NCBI GenBank assembly: GCA_965197415.1 | Contig: OZ240207.1 | Coordinates: 1,488,001-1,552,000, forward strand | DNA length: 64,000 nt | Source: DAOUJI01 sp965197415 | Lineage (GTDB): Bacteria; Chloroflexota; Dehalococcoidia; Lucifugimonadales; JAGWBF01 | Direction: 5' to 3' | In this document: in pieces, positions 58,576-64,000 of the stretch | Numbering within the stretch: position 1 is the first letter of the stretch | Layout of the letters: every line of letters starts with the position of its first letter | Notes under the pieces: generated by a model | The model's input: the letters and a program-made list of their open reading frames with translations, nothing else | What the model was told of the DNA's origin: nothing | Database searches by the model: none | Made by a program: the position numbers and the translations under genes

Positions 58576-59286
58576 CTACGTGGCCTCTTCGTCGTCCGCA
58601 CCCGCCTCCAGCACCTTGTCCACGAACTCCGCCTCGGATACGGCTCCCACCAACTGCGCTTTTGGCAGGACCCCCAGCTTGCTGTCCTGGGTGATGACCG
58701 TCTTGGGCACTCCCCGCACCTGGTAGGTCTGGGCCAGGGCGGGGAACTCCTCCACCTCAATCACATCAGCGCTGACATTGGAGTTCTCCAGGGCAATGGC
58801 GTGAGCAATCCGGGCCACGCCGGGGCAATAACCGCACGACGGCGTGACGAACACCCGGATGTGCACCGGTTTGCTCACCTTCTTGAGCTTTCTCCGGGAG
58901 TCCATGGAGAGAGGACTTACCCCCCTGGATATGGTCTTGATGCCCGCGACGATGGTTGGGAATTCGAGGCCAGCAGGCAGGCCGTAGAACTTCAGCCGCC
59001 CGTCGCCGTTGTCTCCCAGAACGATGGCCGGTATCTGCTCTATGCCGTACTTTTGCTTCTCCTCCGCCTGGCTGTATACGTCCACCACCTCCAGGTGCAG
59101 CTTGGGAGAAAGGGACGTAAGCTCCTCCATGAGCTGCTGGGTCTGGGGGCAGTAGCGGCACTCCCGGCCCGGGATGGTCAGGAGCGAGGAACCCTGGGAG
59201 AAGAGCTTGATTGTAACGTCGTTTTTGAGGTCCTTGCGCAGTTCCCTCTTGAGTGAGTCCCTGTCTTTGTCCGGAATGATGGGCAT
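58576..59286 (-). CDS. Two-domain thioredoxin-fold protein (PDO-like)
   Basis: This 236-residue protein resembles the protein disulfide oxidoreductase (PDO)/glutaredoxin-like type with two thioredoxin folds: an N-terminal CRYC site (in GRECRYCPQT) and a C-terminal CGYC (in PSCGYCPGVARIA). Gene order places it next to ribH and, across a divergent gap, next to the selenoprotein pair. I start at ATG 59286; a TTG at 59292 is possible. It could be the reductant of the selenoprotein, but this is only from position. Confidence 0.88.
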   Translation of the reverse strand: MPIIPDKDRDSLKRELRKDLKNDVTIKLFSQGSSLLTIPGRECRYCPQTQQLMEELTSLSPKLHLEVVDVYSQAEEKQKYGIEQIPAIVLGDNGDGRLKFYGLPAGLEFPTIVAGIKTISRGVSPLSMDSRRKLKKVSKPVHIRVFVTPSCGYCPGVARIAHAIALENSNVSADVIEVEEFPALAQTYQVRGVPKTVITQDSKLGVLPKAQLVGAVSEAEFVDKVLEAGADDEEAT

Positions 59287-59454
59287 GTCCAACCCCGACT
59301 GTACGTAATTGGATTCGCCAAGTTTACACCTTGAGCATCCCTTTTTCCACCCTTGCCTCCCACCGTCGCCCGGTTGAAGGGCGCTCTGTTTTGTGCTACT
59401 TTACGCACGAATTCCGCATGGCTCTATCCCCAGCTTGTTCTTAGGCGGTGCAGC

Positions 59455-60513
59455 ATGACCCTTAACTCCGACTCCCTTGTCTCCAGCCGCGTAGACGTCG
59501 CCGGCGACTTGGACGACGCCATCGAGATGTGCTACCAGAAGGGGTGGACCGATGGCCTGCCCGTCGTGCCTCCGACGGAAGAGAAAGTGCTCCGGTTTCT
59601 GGAGTTCGCGGAACGTGACCCATCGGACGTGATTGGGATAGAACCCGTCCGCGGCCGTGTCGTCACAGCAGAGAAGGTGGCCATCAACGCAGTAATGGCC
59701 GGATGCAAACAAGAGTACATGCCCATCATCATGGCAGCGGTGGAGGGGATGGTCCTGCCCGAGTACAACCTCCACGGGAGCTCTGCCAGCACAGGAGGCT
59801 CGGCGCCTCTGCTCATAATCAACGGCCCCATCCGCCAGAAGCTGGGGCTCGCCTCCGGCAACAACCTCTTCGGCCCCGGCCCCGACCGCCGGGCCAACGC
59901 CACCGTGGGCCGGGCCATCAGGATGATACTTATCAACGTGCTGGAAAACCATCCCGGAGTCCTGGACCGCTCAACCCTGGGCCACCCGGGCAAGTACAGC
60001 TACTGCATTGCCGAGGACGAGGAGAACAGCCCTTGGGAACCCCTCCACGTGGAAAAAGGGTTCGACCCCGACGCCAGCACCGTAACAGTAGCCGCTTCCC
60101 ACGGTCCCCAGCAGATGGGCGTGGTGTGGGAGGGGACTCCCGAGGCCATGCTCATCAACATCTCAGACACCATGCTGGGCATCATGCCAAGACAGGGCGA
60201 GGTAATCCTGGTCATGTCCATCGAGCACAGCCACCTCTACAAGAACGCCGGATGGTCCAAGAAGCAGGTGAAGCAGTTCGTCTACGACCACGCCTGCCGC
60301 ACCCACGAGGAGTACGCCCGGGTCAAGAAGGTTGACCCACCCGAACAGGGCCAGGAGAAGGAACTTATCCACGCCATAGAGAGTCCTGACGCCCTTACTC
60401 TGATTTCCGGCGGCGGAGCTGGAGGCCCCTGGGACTGCATCATCACCCGTTGGGGCCGCGGCGTAAACTCCAAGTCCATCACCAAAGAGATAGACACCAG
60501 CAAGATTCTCTAG
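59455..60513 (+). CDS. Unrecognised conserved-looking protein, probable partner of UGSC selenoprotein
   Basis: This 352-residue soluble protein has no family I can name firmly. The N-terminal motif YQKGWTDGLPVVPPTEEKV and the later PEYNLHGSSASTGGSAPLLIINGPIR, FGPGPDRRANATVGRAI and GRGVNSKS regions are typical of proteins that I recall lying beside UGSC proteins in other genomes. There is no signal peptide. Start ATG 59455 follows AGGCGGTG. It precedes the selenoprotein gene by 140 bp, which has its own promoter. Function unknown. Confidence 0.75.
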   Translation: MTLNSDSLVSSRVDVAGDLDDAIEMCYQKGWTDGLPVVPPTEEKVLRFLEFAERDPSDVIGIEPVRGRVVTAEKVAINAVMAGCKQEYMPIIMAAVEGMVLPEYNLHGSSASTGGSAPLLIINGPIRQKLGLASGNNLFGPGPDRRANATVGRAIRMILINVLENHPGVLDRSTLGHPGKYSYCIAEDEENSPWEPLHVEKGFDPDASTVTVAASHGPQQMGVVWEGTPEAMLINISDTMLGIMPRQGEVILVMSIEHSHLYKNAGWSKKQVKQFVYDHACRTHEEYARVKKVDPPEQGQEKELIHAIESPDALTLISGGGAGGPWDCIITRWGRGVNSKSITKEIDTSKIL

Positions 60514-60562
60514 GCCCGAGACCGAGAGGCCACCGCCTTGAGCCCCACAGGAATTTGCGTAT

Positions 60563-60592
60563 TTGGCCGCTCTGACCTCCGGATGCTATAAT
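60563..60592 (+). promoter_or_regulatory. Extended -10 promoter of the selenoprotein gene
   Basis: TTGGCC (60563-60568) and a perfect TATAAT (60587-60592) preceded by TGC (extended -10) have an 18-bp spacer. A start near 60599 would give a leader of about 55 bases with GAGGAGG before the ATG. Confidence 0.65.
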
Positions 60593-60653
60593 CCGGCGTA
60601 GAAAATTGGCGCGACTGCAACGGTAGCCGTCAAAAGGCGGAAGAGGAGGCGTT

Positions 60654-61193
60654 ATGACAACTGGTCTCAGGATTCTGGACCCCACGGTGGAGGCCCTGCC
60701 CGACACCACCCTGATGGCCGAAAGGCCCAAGAACCTGACCGGGCTGAAAGTCGGCCTGCTCTCCAACGGCAAGCGGAACGCAGAAGAGCTCTTGGAGGCG
60801 GTCGTAGCCCTGTTGCAGGACACTTACGAGCTTGGTGAAATTCACCGCTACAACAAGAGGGACGCCTCCAGGCCATGCCCTCAACCCATTATGGATGAGC
60901 TGCTGGAGAAGTGTGACATCGCAATTGTCGCAACAGGTGATTGAGGGTCCTGCTCCTCGTGCAGTGTGCACGACGGCATCACCATCGAGAAGGCCGGAAA
61001 GCCTGCGGCGGTAATATGCACGGAACCCTTCATCCCAACCGGACGGGCCATCGCCAGGATACGGGGCATTGAAGACTACCCGCTCTCCATAGTCCCGCAC
61101 CCCGTGGGAAGCCTGGATGAGGACGGCGTAATGCTCCGCGCAAGGCAAGCCCTGCCCCGCATCATGGAGATACTCCAAGGCCGGAACGTATAG
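60654..61193 (+). CDS. UGSC family selenoprotein, Sec at residue 97 (UGA 60942-60944)
   Basis: Read through an in-frame UGA, this gene encodes 179 residues. The N-terminal 96 codons run from ATG 60654 (GAGGAGG upstream) to IVATGD; the UGA is followed in the same frame by Gly-Ser-Cys-Ser-Ser-Cys, giving a U-G-S-C motif (Sec97, Cys100, Cys103), then HDGITIEKAGKPAAVICTEP and a C-terminal helical tail to the TAG at 61191-61193. I recall this motif as the hallmark of a family annotated as UGSC (seleno)proteins. A hairpin suited to a SECIS lies just after the UGA, and selA is in the same window. A conventional reading would give a 96-residue truncation. A redox role is likely. Confidence 0.88.
60942..60973 (+). 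promoter_or_regulatory. Sec codon and SECIS-like hairpin
   Basis: UGA 60942-60944 is followed after 12 bases by a perfect 7-bp inverted repeat: TCGTGCA (60957-60963), loop GTG (60964-60966), TGCACGA (60967-60973). The loop centre is about 21 bases from the UGA, inside the usual window for bacterial SECIS elements, and the loop holds G and U bases as expected. The hairpin lies within the coding sequence, as required in bacteria. Confidence 0.75.
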
Positions 61194-61256
61194 ACCGCTC
61201 CTCCCCGTCACAGTCCGGGGCCCACGCCCCCTCTACTCCGACGTGACCTTAACGGA

Positions 61257-61292
61257 ACCCCCTCTCCCGCTGGGAGAGGGTTGGGGTGAGGG
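61257..61292. repeat. Palindromic repeat, module B (solitary)
   Basis: The sequence reads CCCCCTCTCCCGCTGGGAGA followed by GGGTTGGGGTGAGGG. It lies between the convergent ends of the selenoprotein gene and the ABC transporter ATPase gene, a likely terminator position. Confidence 0.75.
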
Positions 61293-61367
61293 CGGCTAGG
61301 GTTGTTCGCGCCGACGTTTCCCTAGGTTACAACGTCCGAAATTACTGTGTTTACACCCTAAGGTCCG

Positions 61368-62126
61368 CTACAGAATCTGCGAAAGAAATGTCTTGGCCCG
61401 CTCGTGCTGGGGACTATTGAAAAAGATTGACGGCGGCGCCTGCTCAATGATGCGCCCGTGGTCGAACATGATTATCCGGTCGGCGACTTCCCTGGCGAAC
61501 CCCACCTCGTGGCTGACAATCAGCATGGTCATGCCGGAGTTCGCCAGTTCACGCATAACGTCCAATACCTCTTTTATCATCTCCGGGTCCAGAGCCGACG
61601 TCGGTTCGTCGAACAGCATTATCTTAGGCTGCATCGCAAGGGCCCGGGCGATGGCCACACGCTGCTGCTGACCCCCTGAAAGCTCGGAGGGATACTTCTC
61701 CGACTGCTCCGGTATGCCCACCCGTTCCAGAAGCTCGTCGGCCGTGTGGTCGGCCTGGTCCTTGGGCCACTTTCTGACCTTTATGGGCGCCAGCGTGATA
61801 TTTTGCCTGACGGTGAGATGCGGGAAGAGGTTGAACGACTGGAATACCATCCCGACCTCTCTCCGGATGACGTCGATGTTCCGCACGTCGTTGGTCAGAG
61901 GGACTCCGTCTACGATGATGTCGCCCCTCTGGTGCTCTTCCAGCCGGTTTATGGTGCGTATGAACGTGGACTTTCCTGAACCGGACGGGCCCAGGATCAC
62001 TACCTTTTCACTCCGAGCAACGGAGGTGGTGATCCCTTTTAGCGCGTGAAAGTCACCGAACCACTTGTTCACGTCTCGGCAGACGATTATGTCATCCGCG
62101 CCGTTTACGGCTTCCGTCGTAGTCAT
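61368..62126 (-). CDS. Polar amino acid ABC transporter, ATPase subunit
   Basis: This 252-residue ATPase has Walker A GPSGSGKST, the signature LSGGQQQRVAIARALA, Walker B IMLFDEPTSALD and the switch His in IVSHEVGFA. It belongs to the GlnQ/GltL/AapP type. It is the last gene in the - strand transporter operon, 37 bp after the second permease. No substrate-binding protein is in view; it may lie beyond the window. Confidence 0.96.
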   Translation of the reverse strand: MTTTEAVNGADDIIVCRDVNKWFGDFHALKGITTSVARSEKVVILGPSGSGKSTFIRTINRLEEHQRGDIIVDGVPLTNDVRNIDVIRREVGMVFQSFNLFPHLTVRQNITLAPIKVRKWPKDQADHTADELLERVGIPEQSEKYPSELSGGQQQRVAIARALAMQPKIMLFDEPTSALDPEMIKEVLDVMRELANSGMTMLIVSHEVGFAREVADRIIMFDHGRIIEQAPPSIFFNSPQHERAKTFLSQIL

Positions 62127-62163
62127 CTTTCGCTCCTTACAGACCCAGACGTGGGCGACCCCA

Positions 62164-63414
62164 TTACCTGCGACCCACGCCCAGGTTGTCCTCGATCCGG
62201 CGGCTCACGTAGGACATAGTGTACGTGAATATCCAGAAAACCAACGCCAGGAAAATGAACAACTCTTTGGCGCTCAACAGGTACTCTGTGTTGCCCTGAA
62301 TGAAATCTCTGCTGAACTGCACTATGTCCAACATTCCAATTATGTACACCAGGCTAGTGTCCTTAAACAACGAGATGAACTGCCCCACTATTGCCGGTAT
62401 GACATTCCGGATCGCCTGAGGCAGGGAGATGAACAAGGTGGTCTGCCAAGCCGGGAGGCCCAACGCCCGTGCTGCTTCCGCCTGGCCGGGATGCAGAGCT
62501 TGCAACCCTCCCCGGATGTTCTCGGCCATATACGCGGAACTGAACAACGTGATCACGATGGCGGCGCGGAGCAGGGTGTTTATAGGGAAGTCCTCTGGAA
62601 AAGCCAACGGCGCCAACGTCTGTGACATGAACAGAAGCGTTATAAGAGGGACTCCCCGGAACACTTCTATGAACACCACGCACAACACCTTAACCACGGG
62701 GAGCCGGCTCCGCCGTCCAAGGGCCAGAGCAATCCCTATGGGGAAGCTCACCGCAATCCCCCCAACGGCCAGAATCAGATTCAGCATCAGCCCGCCCCAG
62801 TAAATCACCGGCACACCGCCAAGGCCTGGCATTCCCTCGATTCCACGCAGCAGCAAGAGGGTGACAATAAACACGACTGCCCCCAAAATCATCACCCACT
62901 TCATCGAACCCAGTGGAGTGTAACGGGCTATCAGCCATCCAAGTCCCAGGGCAGGCAGGTTGGCTGCCAACAGCAGACGCACGTCCAGACCCATACGCTC
63001 CATGCTGTACGGAAGCAGCGCGAACAGCGCCAGGACCGCCGCGACCGCTATGGCAAGGCGTTTCGCCAGGCCGCTGCCGGCGATTCCCCAGCCCATCCCC
63101 AGCAAGGCGGTCACCAAAAGCAGGGCAACCTGGGGCCTCCAGAAGCAATTCAGGCTCGGACAGGCTATCTCATTGTTGTACTGTCCAATCACCATCCGGC
63201 CGCCCAGAACCCCTATAACCTCCCAGTCAGCGTCAACCAGCAGCCACTTCACGCCGAACCACAGCGCCGTAACAATGACGGCAACGCTCAGGACGGTGAG
63301 AACAGCATTTAACTTTGAGTTGAATAGGTTAGCGTAGACCCATCCGACTGCGCCTCGTTCTAAGGGCGGCGGCGGAAGGGTCTGTCCCAACTCAACTTCA
63401 ACGTTTGTCGACAT
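62164..63414 (-). CDS. Polar amino acid ABC transporter, permease (AapM/YhdY-like)
   Basis: This 416-residue permease has about 8 membrane helices. The long N-terminal membrane portion (residues about 35-190) precedes the conserved permease core (about 200-400), as in AapM/YhdY. The EAA-like loop is EAARALGLPAWQTTLFISLPQAIRN (core EAARALGLPAWQTTLFISLP). It starts at ATG 63414 and follows the other permease with a 31-bp gap. Confidence 0.93.
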   Translation of the reverse strand: MSTNVEVELGQTLPPPPLERGAVGWVYANLFNSKLNAVLTVLSVAVIVTALWFGVKWLLVDADWEVIGVLGGRMVIGQYNNEIACPSLNCFWRPQVALLLVTALLGMGWGIAGSGLAKRLAIAVAAVLALFALLPYSMERMGLDVRLLLAANLPALGLGWLIARYTPLGSMKWVMILGAVVFIVTLLLLRGIEGMPGLGGVPVIYWGGLMLNLILAVGGIAVSFPIGIALALGRRSRLPVVKVLCVVFIEVFRGVPLITLLFMSQTLAPLAFPEDFPINTLLRAAIVITLFSSAYMAENIRGGLQALHPGQAEAARALGLPAWQTTLFISLPQAIRNVIPAIVGQFISLFKDTSLVYIIGMLDIVQFSRDFIQGNTEYLLSAKELFIFLALVFWIFTYTMSYVSRRIEDNLGVGRR

Positions 63415-63445
63415 AGTCGGCGCCTTTGGTCATCCTTTCTTCATC

Positions 63446-64000
63446 TCAATAGCGTAGTGTGCGGTTGTACAGGTTGCCTATAAGTGAGTAAGCCAGGCTC
63501 ATGGCCAGATAAGCCGCCATGATAATGATGAATATTGAGATGGCCGGAGCGGTCTGAGTCATGGTCTTGGCAATGTTGGTGAGGTCTGAGTAGCCGATTG
63601 CACCGGCGAGGCTGCTGTTCTTCGTCAGATTGAGCCACTGGCTTATCAGCGGAGGCACAATCACCGGCAAGGCTTGAGGAAACGTCACGTAACGCAGTGT
63701 CTTGCTCCCGGTCAGTCCAACGGACCGGCCAGCCTCGGTCTGCCCTCGTCCCACAGACTGCACACCTGCGCGGACAATCTCCGCGATGAAGGACGACGTA
63801 TACATCACCAGGCCTACCAGCAGACCTATCAGCCCCGCCACTATGTCGAATCCTCCCTGAAGGCGCCCGAAGTCGCCTTCAGGGGCCGGGTACGAGATGC
63901 CGAAGGGAGAACTGTTGTAGACAAAGTAGATGACCAGCCAACCGAGAGCGCCGATAACCAGGGCGGCGTCGGCCCCCAACAGTAAGGGATAGGACGTTTG
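63446..64000 (-). CDS. Polar amino acid ABC transporter, permease (AapQ/YhdX-like), partial
   Basis: The 3' end of a second permease: the frame stays open to the window edge (184 codons visible, with no stop upstream), so the start lies outside. The EAA loop is seen as GRGQTEAGRSVGLTGSKTLRYVTFPQALP (core EAGRSVGLTGSKTLRYVTFP). A TTG at 63979 could start a shorter protein, but the family is about 390 residues, so truncation by the window is the better reading. It is upstream of the AapM-like gene in the same operon. Confidence 0.9.
   Translation of the reverse strand, partial: QTSYPLLLGADAALVIGALGWLVIYFVYNSSPFGISYPAPEGDFGRLQGGFDIVAGLIGLLVGLVMYTSSFIAEIVRAGVQSVGRGQTEAGRSVGLTGSKTLRYVTFPQALPVIVPPLISQWLNLTKNSSLAGAIGYSDLTNIAKTMTQTAPAISIFIIIMAAYLAMSLAYSLIGNLYNRTLRY

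Noticed and set aside
60654..60944. Reading the gene as a 96-residue protein ending at the UGA, or as a pseudogene
   Set aside because: The frame continues with a Cys-rich motif, coding-like sequence and a proper stop; a SECIS-like hairpin follows the UGA and selA is present. A sequencing error remains possible but is less likely.
60630..61211. 193-codon open frame on the - strand opposite the selenoprotein
   Set aside because: It is open across the UGA region only because the complement has no stop there. The + strand product has the conserved UGSC motif, a ribosome site and a promoter, so the antisense frame is a shadow.

Overview
The window is high-GC, densely coded bacterial chromosome with about 60 genes on both strands. 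The content includes several F420/FMN-dependent luciferase-like (LLM) oxidoreductases, a family III CoA-transferase, XdhC/MocA molybdenum-enzyme helpers, a hopanoid cluster, SelA and a selenoprotein. This suggests Chloroflexota of the Dehalococcoidia/SAR202 type. That assignment is inferred from gene content; no rRNA or other marker gene is present to test it.

Layout. 208-3152 (+): tandem GlcG/HbpS-like genes, an LLM oxidoreductase and an alpha/beta hydrolase. 3647-7746 (-): a 2-oxoacid dehydrogenase operon (E1alpha, E1beta, E2, LipB) with its own promoter. 8322-10984 (-): Rieske ferredoxin, metallo-beta-lactamase-fold hydrolase, cupin and an LLM oxidoreductase, separated by short palindromic repeats. 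11393-14638: tRNA-Asp followed by an accessory island (DUF262 nuclease-like gene, HicBA, and two collapsed toxin-antitoxin modules). 14715-18791 (-): a catabolic operon of split ThDP decarboxylase subunits, an LLM oxidoreductase and two MaoC-like proteins. 19051-26184: kinase-like gene, RecQ, SRPBCC protein, selA, MOSC protein, enoyl-CoA hydratase. 26299-30888: VWA protein, an unknown gene, and a convergent restriction-modification pair. 31128-36761 (+): XdhC, MocA, CoA-transferase, SDR, M24 peptidase, DUF6884 protein. 36871-37553: VapBC. 37674-44778 (-): PmbA/TldD, IlvD, ornithine-cyclodeaminase-like protein, epimerase. 44955-52503 (-): the hopanoid operon (prenyl synthase, HpnH, HpnG, HpnA, squalene-hopene cyclase, YjbQ-like protein, squalene/phytoene synthase). 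52842-57888: Ldh-type dehydrogenase, histidine phosphatase, TilS, DUF6282 protein and a lipoprotein with a tandem-repeat spacer. 58073-61193: lumazine synthase, a two-domain thioredoxin-like protein, an unrecognised protein, and a UGSC selenoprotein read through an in-frame UGA. 61368-64000 (-): a polar amino acid ABC transporter cut by the window edge.

The most notable item is 60654-61193. Two reading segments in the same frame are separated only by a UGA, which is followed by Gly-Ser-Cys and by a perfect 7-bp hairpin at a distance suited to a bacterial SECIS. selA lies in the same window. Also notable are a bimodular palindromic repeat present in five copies, a double toxin deletion at 14.4 kb, and a second ThDP-binding subunit whose cofactor motif is eroded. 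Promoters of the form TTGAC(A/C/G), 17-18 bp, TATAAT-like recur upstream of several operons and the tRNA gene, so the housekeeping sigma consensus appears conventional.
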